DNA of 64,000 nucleotides from Pisaster brevispinus (Eukaryota > Echinodermata > Asteroidea > Forcipulatida > Asteriidae): NCBI GenBank assembly GCA_023634235.1, contig JAMKCF010000014.1, positions 4,849,501 through 4,913,500 on the forward strand, read 5' to 3'. The notes below the pieces were generated by a model. That model worked only from the letters and a program-made list of their open reading frames with translations, was not told the origin of the DNA and ran no database searches. The translations under genes and the position numbers were made by a program. Shown here one piece after another: positions 36,901 to 47,599 of the stretch. How positions within the stretch are numbered: the first letter of the stretch is position 1; each line of letters begins with the position of its first letter.

Positions 36901-39900
36901 AACTGCACAATGTACATTCGGTTTGCGATAACAGTATGTGTATATCTACTTTGCTGTGTAGATTTTGTTCTTTGAGAACTTATTGTCTTGCTATTTATAT
37001 TTTACTGCTGCGGAGCAGATTTCAGAATTCGGGAGACCAGTTAGTTCTGAAAAGAACTGTCCTGCTTATTAACTACTACCTGGGCGGAAGGTAGGAAATC
37101 GGCCGGGACTACTATCATTCGCTTAGTGGATTGAGAGGACTTCTCGCTATTAACTTCACAGCCGCAGAGTGAGTTTCTAATGGTCTAACACAAAACTCAT
37201 GAGAAAATTTTTCTTACCTGTCTAATGTGTAAATGCTGAAGACACATGCTGGTATTTCAACCAGTCCAGAAAGGGCAAAACTAAGGTATACATTCCCACC
37301 TAGATGGCTAGCACCAAAGGTCAGACCGTAGTAAGCCATACACGCAGTAAACCTGATTGTAGAGATAATTAATTCACAATCTGTCAGAGTAGAAATAATA
37401 GTAAGGGCTCAGCGCCACTCCAAAGAAATGATCATGGCGCTCCAACATTATTACCCCTTGTCACTGGGTCATTTATTTCATTCCTTGAACCATCTCAGCT
37501 CCCTTGGGAGTATGTACAGCCTGTGCTACCAAGTACATGTATGTAGCACACCAAACTAAATCAGTCACAAGAACCATCTCTGCCCTCACAGGTACCCATT
37601 TACACCTGGGTGAAGAGAAGCAATTATAGTGAAGTGTCTTGCTCAACACAAGTGTCATGACCGGGATTCGAACCCACTCCCTGATGACGTAGCCAATTAA
37701 TTGCTTCAGCAGTGGCTGGGGCTGTGGCAGGAAAAGGCCTATATTTTAATGTTATTGCCGCAGCCAACGGCCAGAGAGCTGTAGCCAAAATCACTTAAAT
37801 TCGGACGTGGCCTACGACTGGTTTATTTTTCTTACCATGTAAACATGAGGGTTACCATTCTCATCCTCATAACCGGGGTTCTGAAGAGATCCATCATCCC
37901 CGCGGATGTCTTTCCTTTATCATCTTCCCGCTTGTCGACCAGGGTTACCATGGCTCGTGTAACCTTTATCCCATTTTTCTTTCCCATGTTCATCAGGATT
38001 GCCTCTGCTCTGTCGATTTGTCCATTCATAGCGAGCCATCGGGCAGACTCCGGCACTATGCTGGGAATAGTCAAGACAATTAATAAGAAAATTAATGAAT
38101 TTCACCTTGGAAGGGGGCAAGACAATGTTTTGTTTGCAAATGGGTTACTTCCATTATAAAAGTTGTAGAGGAGTCAGGCCTTTTATTCCTATGGACACCA
38201 TTCATTTCTGTATAAATCTCACACTACCCCAAACATGGCTATGACTGTTGATTTTCTGACTTTTTTTCCCTTTAATTTGGGTTTGAACAAAGAAAAATTG
38301 ACTGGAGCAGGACTTGAACCAACAACCTCTGGATTAACGTACCGGCGCACTACAAACTGAGCTATCCAGCCCTATGTTGGCGGTCTCCCCTTAAGTCGCA
38401 TCCCCTTAAGGTGATCCCGTGGCTGCCGCTTCCCAGGTTGTATCGTAAACTTGGGTGTGATCCCTGGCATACACGGCAGTTAACGGTTGAATGGCTTCTG
38501 ACTGGCACCCCCGAACAAAGATATTGACTAATAGGGGAGACCGCCAATATAGGGCTGGATAGCTCAGTCAATTTTTCTTTGTTCAAACCCAAATTAATAA
38601 AAAAAATACCCAGTCAGTTTCCCTTGTGGTTTATTATTTGATATATATTTTTTTCTTTGTTCAAACCCCCCCCCCAAAAAAAATTAAAAAATTACCCAGT
38701 CAGTTTCCCTTGTGGTTTATTACTTGATATTTTTGTCTTCTTTGATAAAAATGTTAACAACAAAGAAGAATATGAAACACAAAATATGCTTAGTACCTTA
38801 CAAAAGTGATTATAGTATGTCAACATTGGAACACACTCCGCACTAATGCTAAAAAAAGGAGCCAAGTACCAGGATCTCAGACCAACGTGTCAAATTTTCA
38901 CTCACATACACAGGCATACAAATAAATCAATCCTAGGGAACTTACCATGGGATGACCAAAAGGAAAATCACTGGAACACAAGTCAGAAATGTTAAGTTTC
39001 TCCAGTCTGGTACAGAGTAGGCCATTAATCCAAACACCTACAGACAAGTAAAAGCACAAAACAAAAAACACCATATTTCTGCGATGTAAGTTAATAATAA
39101 GGAGTTTAATTTGGTTTTTCCCTTACACCGATGTGTATTAAGCACTGTATGCTCAGTGCTTTCCTGAGAGCTCTGTGAAAAAAATCCACAGGAAAAAGCT
39201 TGGGAAAGCACCGAGTGCTTAATACACAGCGGTGTAAGGTAAAAAACCAAATTAAATTCTTCATCCCCGATGCAAATATTACATCTATTAATAAGAGGTT
39301 CCGCACAATCATAATCATATTTTTTTCTCTGAGGCAACCCAAATATAAGTGTTGAAACTTTTGAGGAATTGTTTTGTTTTTCTTTTTCTAAGTTTCTGTG
39401 GGTGAGGAAACGAGCTCAATGGCATCTATACCGTGTACTGACCCAAACCCTAAAGACATCATCACCACAATAAATCTAGGTTGCACATGATTTTGGGCGT
39501 CTTACTCCCCTTGTGTTTTGTTCACTTGAAATGAGCATTTCAGGTAATGCATGCTCCCTGCAACAACGTGCAACCAAAATTGTGTGCTCAACTCATTGGT
39601 CTGGGGTCGATTTCACAAAGCACCAAGATTCGTCTTTAAGCTGAGTTGTCAGTATTACCCAAATGATTTGTATTCAGACATAAGCACTTTGCTTAGCAAT
39701 TATGATGGATTTGCACTTAAGATCAATCTTAACTCTTTGTGAAATCTAGTCTTAACTGGCGACGCTGTTTTTTGCTTTAGTCACCGGTAGAGGGTGCAAC
39801 ATCGACTGTTTTGGAGGCTGACTCGGAAGGACTGGGCAAGTCTATAAATCTTGATCCAGATGTTTGTGTGATACAGATACAGATATCTCCTCTCCAGTAA

Positions 39901-41608
39901 TTTGAGCCATGGTCAGTAATTCGATCGTGTTGCGATACCATTAACAAATGTTGCAATCAAGACTATGTGAATCGAGCCCTTCCTTAGGTTATCTTACCGC
40001 GATTCCCAATGCAAATGCACAATGGAAGACTGTACTGATGAGTGCACGTGTTTTGGGCAGCAGTGCCTCCACAAAGAGTATATGACCAGCTAAACCTCCG
40101 CCTCCGTAGAAAAAACCAACTAAGAATCTATCAGGAATACAGATAAGAAATTCCTGCGTTAAGGGGTGATGAGATATGATCAGTACATCAAATCACAAAG
40201 ATTTTTAAATCTTTAAAAATTGAAAATACAAGTTATTTGCAGGCCCAAACAAGCTGAATTGTAACAGAGCATACCAATTTTTGAGGGTATTTGGGGAGCA
40301 TTTGGGTGTTGAGTTACCACAGAGTAGAGGATTTCGGAAAATATGGCAGGCTAAAGTTACGATTAGTTTTAGAATTTAGGATTAAAAACAGTTTGTATAT
40401 TGCCACCCTGTATGGGAACTGAATCATGACAATTGGATATGTCAAATTCCATGCACACAAGTAAAATCATCAACACAAATCAAAGGTACCAGACCATTTT
40501 CATCCAAGCCTCACTTTGAAACACACACACACTGCTATGATAGAGAACAAGGCCTACCTTGAGACAGTATACTGGTATAAGTTTGTAGAGAACCCAGACG
40601 CCAGCTGTGCAACTGCCATGGCTAGTGTCCCCCAGAAAAAGGTCGTCAGTCGGCCGTGTTTGTCAGAAATCCGTCCGAGAACGAGGACCCCAGCCAAGAA
40701 ACCGAACATGACAAGGGACTGGGTGTTACTGGAGTCTCTCCTCTTCTCACAAACAAGATCCCACTAAGAGAGAGTCAACAAGCGTAAGTAGTGTTAGCTA
40801 GACAAATGTTTTTGTTTTGTGTTGTTTTTTTGTCGAGGGGTTTGTTGGTTTGTTTTTTGGTATTTGACTGCTTGTTTGTGTTTGTTGTTTTTTTGTTTTG
40901 GGGGGTTTTGGGGGGCTTTTTATTGGGGGGGGGGTGTTGTGGTTTTGTTGTTGTTAGGGTGTTGGGGTGTAAATTTGTTTGTTTGTTTGTTGTTCTTTTC
41001 AAAAACTCTTTTGATGCATCAAACCATTCATTTGTGCATCTTTTTGATCCGAGGGGGGGGGGGGCTAAGAGGGGAGGCAAGGGTTCTGATCAGGTGTGGG
41101 GAAGGGGGTAGTGAATTGGGGACCAACTAGACCTATTTATTGGTCCAAGTGGGATATGCATGTCTCATTTACAATTTGAGTGACTGGTATCTTGCTCATT
41201 TCTGCTTAGCAGAAAACTGTTAAGCATTATTTTCTGCTTAAGCACCTCTATTAAATTGGGCCCTGGTCATGCTGGTCCTGATGGCTGAGCTACTGGAAAA
41301 TCATTCAGTGCAAACGCTGCAATGGTGTATGAAAAAGGAATCTGATTAAGGATTTCTAAACATACCTCAGACACAATGGAGGTGAAATGTTTGGCATAAA
41401 CAAACTCCTGACAGGGTGGGTCGAGCCGGCAAGGGTCCAAGCTTGGGCGGTCCTTGCACACAAATGCCGGTTCCCTCCCCACAAAGGCCAATGTCATGAT
41501 AAACGGTGCATGGAATAACTGGATGACAAGGAGGGCCAAGAGGTGTACTTTCTGAATGTAGCCCAATCCTCCAACCATCTCCAAGGCATCGTCAAACTCT
41601 ATCCCCAT
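33917..41608 (-). CDS. SLC22-family organic ion transporter, gene A (10 coding exons)
   Basis: Coding exons (5' to 3'): 41366-41608, 40558-40763, 39998-40127, 38946-39037, 37836-38060, 37218-37352, 35721-35806, 35226-35340, 34893-34965, 33917-34087; 1476 bp, 491 aa. All junctions are GT-AG and keep frame. Features of the family: TM1 in exon 1 (LLALLVIQLFHAPFIMTLAF, about 23-42); an extracellular loop with four cysteines ending TSIVSEWDLVCE; major-facilitator motif GRISDKHGR (about 112-120); VPESARWL after TM6; SGLVEIPA and RFGRRPT in exons 6-7; CSMSARVGGMIAP; and LPESLNKPLPET near the C-terminus. Twelve membrane segments are expected at the plasma membrane. SLC22 proteins move organic cations, anions, carnitine and relatives; the substrate cannot be read here. 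The loop (about 45 residues) is shorter than the roughly 100 of vertebrate OCT/OAT proteins, which explains the short total. A 5'-UTR acceptor (ACCACAG, exon from 41,680) suggests a non-coding first exon. Confidence 0.92.
34174..34320 (-). repeat. GGCCATGGCC dispersed repeat, copy in gene A intron 9
   Basis: Runs from aggcatggaatttcatcttt to tgtgtaattccaggcctg. It is about 90 bp upstream (in transcript sense) of the last exon. Confidence 0.6.
34440..34616. repeat. GGGCCC MITE-like element in gene A intron 9
   Basis: Ends gggtccaatttcatagagctgc and gcagctctatggaattgggg, with the cagtcataaatggtacatgtg middle of the variant subfamily. Confidence 0.7.
35868..36060. repeat. GGGCCC MITE-like element in gene A intron 6
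   Basis: Ends gggcccattttcataaagc and ggctatatgaaatagggccc. It is in the opposite orientation to the next copy, which lies only 370 bp away. Confidence 0.78.
36430..36621. repeat. GGGCCC MITE-like element, second copy in gene A intron 6
   Basis: Ends gggcccaatttcatatagcc and gctttatgtaattgggccc, with the ccactggtaccccgctcatt middle of the main subfamily. Confidence 0.78.
36930..37080 (-). repeat. Dispersed repeat, copy 2 (partner at 2570-2760)
   Basis: Reverse complement of the 2570-2760 unit, with atctactttgctgtgtagat, tttgttctttgagaact and agttctgaaaagaactgtcc. Lies about 140 bp from exon 6 of gene A. Confidence 0.6.
37405..37690 (-). repeat. tRNA-derived SINE with CACTTGTGTCCTTGAGC-type tail, in gene A intron 5
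   Basis: The reverse complement reads GGTTCGAATCCCGG (B box), tcatgacacttgtgttgagc, caattgcttctcttcaccca and ctcccaagggag. A clearer copy than 15,310-15,632. Confidence 0.68.
38270..38740. mobile_element. tRNA-SINE foldback element in gene A intron 4, with doubled tail
   Basis: Left arm 38,275-38,375 (minus tRNA-like unit), inner edge ggcggtctcccc, core to about 38,535, mirrored inner edge ggggagaccgcc, then gggctggatagctcagtca. The right arm has lost most of its tRNA part after the A box and joins straight to the tail (atttttctttgttcaaaccc). The tail, ending tcagtttcccttgtggttta, is present twice (about 38,568-38,640 and 38,650-38,735). Confidence 0.78.
39118..39246. repeat. Inverted pair of second-SINE tails in gene A intron 3
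   Basis: ccttacaccgatgtgtattaagcact and its near mirror agtgcttaatacacagcggtgtaagg flank a short centre with tctgtgaaaaaaatccacag. The same tail follows the tRNA-like units at 43,565-43,850 and 56,085-56,240. Confidence 0.65.
39603..39752. repeat. Palindromic MITE-like element (GGGGTCGATTTCACAAAG), copy 2
   Basis: Ends ggggtcgatttcacaaagca and ctctttgtgaaatctagtc, 150 bp, in intron 3 of gene A. The middle differs from copy 1 at 8737. Confidence 0.7.
40800..41125. repeat. Strand-asymmetric G/T tract with long G runs
   Basis: The plus strand is almost purely G and T for about 200 bases, with G-runs of 6, 6 and 10 near 40,900-40,935 and another of about 12 near 41,053. It lies in intron 1 of gene A, so the transcript is C/A-rich here while the DNA template strand is G-rich. 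Confidence 0.75.
41160..41263. repeat. Right half of a GGGCCC MITE-like element
   Basis: tcttgctcatttctgcttagc...ttctgcttaagcacctctattaaattgggccc is the family's right end. It is about 100 bp downstream of exon 1 in gene A intron 1. Confidence 0.6.
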
Positions 41609-42289
41609 TGTTAAGGGGGAGGGCTAGGGCGGACTCCTTCAAACACGAACTCCTTGACTAAACCGGTTCCTTTGACAGATCTGTGGTAAAAAATGCTAGA
41701 ATGCAATTAGACATTTTTATTTAAATCAATTTTAGGAGTTATACTCCCTAGGGGCCATTCAGAATAATCAATGTTTAAAATTGTTGACCTTTCTTTGAAC
41801 TTGTTTTGCAAAGCTTCAAACAACACTTAACATGCACCTACATATCCTGTCCACCATTTTGCAAGTCTCATGTTGCTCATGGACATCCTACTATGCAGGA
41901 ATTAAGCCAGCTCCGTTGTGATCTCCGCACCAGCAGAGACCACAACAGGGCTGGCTTCCTGCATAGATGTTAGAGTTAAGTTTGAAGACGTCGTAGTCCA
42001 AATGCACACAAGAAAATTAACCTCCAAAATGGTGGAATAATGGCACACGCACATTTTGCAGAGGTTCGTTCTGCATCTGCAAGCTTTTGTTTCTGTTTTG
42101 TTCTCAATTTTGTTTCCTTGAGAGGAAGGAAATATCATGCTGATAGCAATAAACTCACATTGATTCAATGACCGATCCATATCATTAAAACACGTACATT
42201 TCTTTTATATTAATTATTTTTAAAATAAGGGAATTAGCTGTTAGCAAACTGCTTACCAACCAAAATGACACGGTTGTACATGCACAAAT
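41609..42289. other. 5' flank of gene A
   Basis: Directly upstream of the start codon is likely 5' UTR to an acceptor at about 41,680 (TTTTTTACCACAG on the minus strand). No TATA-like element or first exon could be fixed with confidence. Confidence 0.4.
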
Positions 42290-42490
42290 TGATAATGGCC
42301 TCAACACATTTTGGATTTTTAGAAAGATTCGATCAGCCAGGAATCAACACAATCAAACTGTTAACAACGTTTTATACTTACAGCTATTCTCTAGGAAGAT
42401 TGCAATTTCTACAAAGCCATGCTGAAACACTACCATTATTTGTATACTCATAGGTATATGACTGAGGGGGCCAAGGGCAACCGTTCCCCC

Positions 42491-42529
<39 letters not shown>

Positions 42530-43250
42530 ACAAAAAAGCAAGCAGAATAATTATTTTTTTAATTAATGGACAGAGAAAGCAAACCAGACTTTTTACCCAG
42601 TGTTAGAAATTGGTACTAGGTGAACATTAACAGGAAAGCTCCATTAATAAAAAGAGGCTAGAACGAAACATCCTTTTCATCTGACAACTAATACCTATTA
42701 ATCAAAATCTCTGTGTAACTCCTTTTCCAGTGGACTTAATTGGATCATGCACAAACCAGTAAGGCTGCTGACTGCACCAGGCAGATTAAGTGCTCATCCA
42801 TTAAGTTTAATGATGCAAGTAATTCAATGTAAACACACCCACTGGTGAAGAGGATTTTTGACAAAACTCGTAAAATCTTCAATGGAGCTTTCCGTAATGT
42901 TTTTTGTCAAATCTCAAATCCACCCTCTCTGCCCCCACTTACCCCACCCCATACACCCATGATATATCCCAGACACTAATTGCTATCATGACGCATTCTA
43001 CAATTACACTATTTGAATACTATTTGGATTTTAGCCTCTGAGGAAGACTAGATCTGCTAGTGCTAGGAATCCAAACATCAGACCATTAACAATATTCTTT
43101 CTTTTATACTTACAGTAGTCTCATGTAAGAAGATCTGTTTCCACAAAACCACCTTGAAACACTATTCCACAACTATTTGTATGAAAATCAAACCATGATT
43201 GCTATCCTGGTGCTGAATGCTATATTCCCATCACAACACTTTATCCCCAG
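42290..43250 (-). repeat. Two diverged copies of a donor-bearing segment upstream of gene A
   Basis: On the minus strand, gtgtttca.gatggttttgtg, ttgaaac or ggaaacac words, atcttcct/atcttctt and a strong GTAAGTATAAAA follow in order. The possible exon ends are at 42,382 and 43,114; a third copy is at 45,590. They also share agcaaa(c/a)cagactttttaccc and tgatatatcccag segments. They could be alternative non-coding first exons of gene A or just a repeat. Confidence 0.5.
42488..42530. repeat. Poly-A run of about 40
   Basis: Nearly pure A. It might be the tail of a retroposed copy; it interrupts the donor-bearing repeat region. Confidence 0.9.
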
Positions 43251-43564
43251 CACTATCAGTCACACCCATAGTCTCAGTCATAGCTGCTAGACAATAACAG
43301 TAACACATCACCGCACACATAGTGAAATTGTAAGAAAGACAACAACTGCATTTTTTGTTGTGTTGATGCCATCATGATGCCATCCAGCTGGATAGACAAT
43401 GCTGACGTAGGAAGCTGATACATATTCCTCACAATTATTAAAACATATGGCCAGATTAAGCATTAGATACATGGTCACAGAACAAGGTCAGAGAGTATCG
43501 AATCTCAATTGGGCCTCCAAGGGTTATAACCATTGTGGACAATAAATCATTAAAATATGTTAAT

Positions 43565-43850
43565 TTTGCATTGGGATAGAGAATATAATTTGTTTTTACC
43601 CTTACACCGACGTGTATTAGGCATTGTATACTCAGTACTTTCCCGAGTTCTGTGAAAAAAAATCCACAGGCAGATCACTTGGGTGGGATTCGAACCCACG
43701 ACCTTTGCATTGCTAGAGCATTGCCCTAGAATGCAACGGTTGTGATTGCTAGAGCAATGCTTTAGCAATGCAAAGGTCGTGGGTTCGAATCCCACCGAGT
43801 GATCTGCCTGTGGATGTTTTTATCACAGAACTCAGGAAAGTCAACTGAGT
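43565..43850. mobile_element. Second tRNA-derived repeat in foldback arrangement
   Basis: The left arm (about 43,600-43,725) has gggtgggattcgaacccacg on the plus strand, a reversed B box. The right arm (about 43,755-43,850) has aaaggtcgtgggttcgaatc, a forward B box. Both continue outward into the ctgtggat...tcacagaactc tail. The inner parts (ttgctagagcaatgc) are also inverted. Confidence 0.72.
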
Positions 43851-44988
43851 AAACAGAGCTTAAATCACATTGCTGTGAGGGTTAAAACAAACTATAAAAA
43901 TATTGACGTTGTTGATGATGAATTTGAACAAGTTCTTGTACAAAAACTGCATTGAAAAGGTTTTGATTGGTCCGTAAAAAAGATTAGCAGTTAGGTACAA
44001 CCAACTACCAATTCGTCACCCGTGCCACAAAGTGACTTGTCTTGTTCACAGCCCCCCAAAACGTGTTTGGAGAAAATCACAATTGAAGTTGCATTATTTT
44101 TCAAACTGCTGTTTGGGAGTCTGCTTACTATTTTTATTTTATTTTTTAAGACAAAAATAAAGCTGACTACTTTATTTGTACAGAACTGTCAATATGTTTT
44201 CATTCCTGCAACTATTTCAATCAGTATTTAATTCCTTAACACAAAGGTCACTTCGAGAAAATGAGATTTGCCCCGCAAAGCGCTGTGTACAAACACAATG
44301 CATATATTGAGACCCTTTTCATAGGTCCGTTTTTCGTAAGTATATGTAAATGTCACACACATGTGCCTGAACTGTGCTGTAGCGCTTTGCATATCATTGG
44401 TAAAGTGGCGTATTGAGACAGTCACTTCAAGTTGTGAAAATACAAAATGGCAAACCTAGTGATATGTCGCTTTTACTAATTAGTGTAATTAAGCAACTAA
44501 TTACCTATTAGGTACTGAAACTTGCTGAAAATGTTAACAGTTATGAGTATATTAATAATTTGTATAAAATCTGATTTGCAAAAGTTTGTGATTGTTGACG
44601 GAAAGGTTTGTGGTACGTGCAACAAGTTGTTTGTACAATCTATCATGTTTGTACTTCAGACAGATTTTATCAAGTAACTAGAACAGTGAAGCTGGCATGG
44701 CTAGCTGCCGATCGCCCGATAGAAAGAATAATAACTAATAGAAAAACAAATCATTTGATCAACTGATGTAGGGTGTGGGAACATTAACAAACTTGTATGC
44801 ATTTGACCACTGCCCACTTGGTTCGGTGGGAGTGAGGGAGGGGCTCAGAATGGGCCGACAGGAACTGTAGAAACAAATAGACATGGGGACTTGTTGGTTA
44901 TGGGGGCAGATGGGTTGATTTGCCTGATACATTACACACATAAAAACACTAGTTAAGATAATTATGACTTTATAAGATTTGCACCAAA

Positions 44989-45180
44989 GCCCAATTTCAT
45001 AAAGCCTATAAGCCTGTAATTCTTGCTAAACACAGACAAATCTTGCTTAGCAGAAATAGGTTTCCAGCCAACATTCCATAAAGTTTACATCGTTCCCACT
45101 GGAACCCCGCTCATTTCTTGCTAAGTAAAGAAATTTGCTAAGCAGAATTTTCTGCTTAACAGCTTTAGGAAATTGGGCCC
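44989..45180. repeat. GGGCCC MITE-like element between genes A and B
   Basis: Ends agcccaatttcataaagcc and gctttaggaaattgggccc, main subfamily. Confidence 0.78.
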
Positions 45181-45229
45181 TTATCCCCTGCCATGTCTGT
45201 GCAGTGTCTATATTGGTCGACAATGTTTC

Positions 45230-45760
45230 GATAGCCGCGACCACCATGCTTGATACGGGATGGCAACAATTTCCTCAAACTGCCCTCCCAACTTTGGGCA
45301 AAACAGTTGGGACAATTCAAAAACAGCAAGAAGGAAACCATCATGAACGGAGAAAGCAAAACAGACTTTTTAACCGGTATCATAAATTAGTACTGTGTAA
45401 AATTTGGTCAAATCAACATTCCTCTGCCCCCTCTGCCCCCTGCATAACCAACCCCACACACCCACGATGATATATCCCACCACTAATTATTGCTAGATGC
45501 TGGCGCCACAATATTATACTAATGGATTTTAGCCTTCCCTGGGATCAAAACATGAAGCCACTAACAATGTTCCTTCATTTTATACTTACAGCTATTCTCA
45601 TAGGAAGATCAGTGTTTCCACAAAACCATCTTGAAACACTCTTCTACGACTATATTGTATATGAATATCCCACCAGGATTGCTATCCTGGCGCTATAAAC
45701 ACTATTTGAATACTATGACTATTTCAGCATAACACTTCATCACCAGCACTTCACTGCACA
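45230..45760 (-). repeat. Third copy of the donor-bearing segment
   Basis: Best-preserved relative of 42,290-43,250; the minus-strand GTAAGTATAAAA begins at 45,589. The part with aacagttgggacaatt, agcaaaacagactttttaac and cctctgccccctgcataacc also matches 62,060-62,270 in gene B intron 1, so at least part is a dispersed repeat. Confidence 0.55.
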
Positions 45761-45887
45761 TACCTGATAGCTATCCATCACTGCACTAGCTCAGAGACAA
45801 CAATGCACATTTGCAATCTTGATAATACAGTAGCATGGGTACAGAACTACCCAGGCTGTTTGTACAGATAGATTTTACCAAGAGATA

Positions 45888-46152
45888 CCGCACCAGGGAA
45901 ACTAACTGGGAAATAATTTGGGTTCTCCATGGTTGAACAAAGACAAATTTACTACGGCGGGATTTGAATCTATGACTTCCAGATGCTGGTGCTCTACCAA
46001 CTGAGTTTACCTAGCCCTGATGTAGGCATTCTCCCTATTTTGCCGACCAACATTGAGGGCTAGATAGCTCAGTTGGTAGAGCGCAGGCACTTTATCTCGT
46101 AGGTCACAGGTTCAAGTTCTGCTCCAGTCAATTTTTCTTTGTAACCCCAAAT
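45888..46152. mobile_element. tRNA-SINE foldback element, compact copy
   Basis: Left minus-strand unit to about 46,018. A short inner spacer of about 38 bp replaces the usual core. The right plus-strand unit from about 46,057 has a near-perfect A box (TAGCTCAGTTGGTAGAG), B box GGTTCAAGTTC, then the tail ccagtcaatttttctttgta. Best-preserved tRNA-like domains in the window. Confidence 0.78.
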
Positions 46153-47209
46153 TCAGATAGATGTTATTGATAATGTGAATATCCATCATTTAGTAGTCCA
46201 GTACCTATATAGCACATCAATTTGCAAGTTTGCATGGCTGGTGGCAGATTGCGCCATAAATAGTGCCATTCATACCAAGAAGTTGTGCATCATGTTGCAG
46301 AAGTTTTGGGGTGGGCACAGCGGGGATGCCTCCCTCCCTCCCCTACTCCCTCCCCCACCCCCACCCCCACCCCCATTATTTTAGCAAAATGAAAAACGCG
46401 AAATACACAAACGATTTACACCGCATATAAAAAAAACCCTCCTATCTTTTAGAATGGGTAAAACATAACTTGTAAAACACTTCTGAAATGTCCCAGAGTT
46501 GCCCCAGAGAGGATCTAATGTTTTGCCAGGGCCCTCAAGCAAGCCCTGGACCCTGCAGCGTAATCACTTTATCTTAAAACAACAGCACGATTATTGAAAA
46601 TTTTCACATTAGAAATTGGTCCTCAAAGTTTAGGGTGATAAGTTTATAGAAGCCCTGTCATAAGCTTGTTCACATTTCTTGTAAGCAGTGAGTCTGTACC
46701 TTCTTGACGTAATTTTTTTTAAACAGATTTGGGGAGGAAACTGCTGTAGAACACACTTTAAAACATAAATTTTGTATAAAATAAGTTTTATTTCCTTTGT
46801 TATATTAACCATTACCACAAATAACCAAAAGATTTACTAAGTGTTTATTAGGCACAATGCATCAGTCTTATCCTGCTCTTCAGGAATAATTCATTGAGTT
46901 GAACTCTTACCTTTGACCTTCTTTAAAACAAGATGTAAAGCAATAAACTATGAATAGTGACCAGAAGCAAAGAACTAGAGAGAACCATTCACTTGCTCTG
47001 GCTTTAATAATTTCAGGGGAAATGAAAAAAAAGAAAGAGTAAAGGCAAAATGTGTGAAACACCATCTTTAACTAACTTTAAATTAACACATTTTAAATGC
47101 AAATAGCAAATATTTTGTGAACTTTTGTTGTACTTGTTATAACATAAGCATAATGGGCAAATAAGGCAATATTATATTGGGCAAATATTACACATAAATT
47201 ATAGTATTG
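46153..47209. other. No gene seen
   Basis: Contains a (CCCCCA)n run at about 46,350-46,374. No supported exon. Confidence 0.4.
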
Positions 47210-47355
47210 GTATTAGTATTATTTTCATTATATATTTCTGGTAATGAAACCAAGGTTGCCTCATAAGTGAACTTAATCACTGTAGCTTGCAAGCTTGAGG
47301 AAACCTGTAAACAAGGGTGCTTGCTATGTGAACTAGAAACACCGGGTAAATCCCT
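47210..47355. repeat. Dispersed repeat, copy 2 (partner at 31,665-31,790)
   Basis: Shares taatgaaaccaagg.tgcctc, gaggaaacctgtaaacaa and tgctatgtgaactagaaaca with the unit in DYNLT2B intron 4. Confidence 0.6.
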
Positions 47356-47599
47356 ACATTCTTCATCCACTTTTTAAGACCTCAAATCACTCAATTTAAT
47401 ACTTTATAATGCTTCTTTGGGCCTTAAATTTGGATAGTTCAATTTAGGACTTTTTAAGGACTTGCAGAAACTCTGAAATACAAAAAAAACCAAAAAACAT
47501 GTACATGTACAATAATTAAAATGAAAACTTAAGCTTAGAAAATCAAAATACAAAAGTAAAGAAAGTATAATAAAAACACACGAAAAGAACAAAACATTA

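Noticed and set aside
42353..42541. ORF with a poly-Phe run on the minus strand
   Set aside because: Product of the poly-A run at 42,488-42,530.
43755..43800. tRNA gene with B box GGTTCGAATCC
   Set aside because: Only half of a tRNA; part of an inverted repeat pair.
46057..46130. Functional tRNA gene
   Set aside because: A and B boxes are good, but the acceptor stem does not pair and the unit sits in a repeat family with a shared tail.
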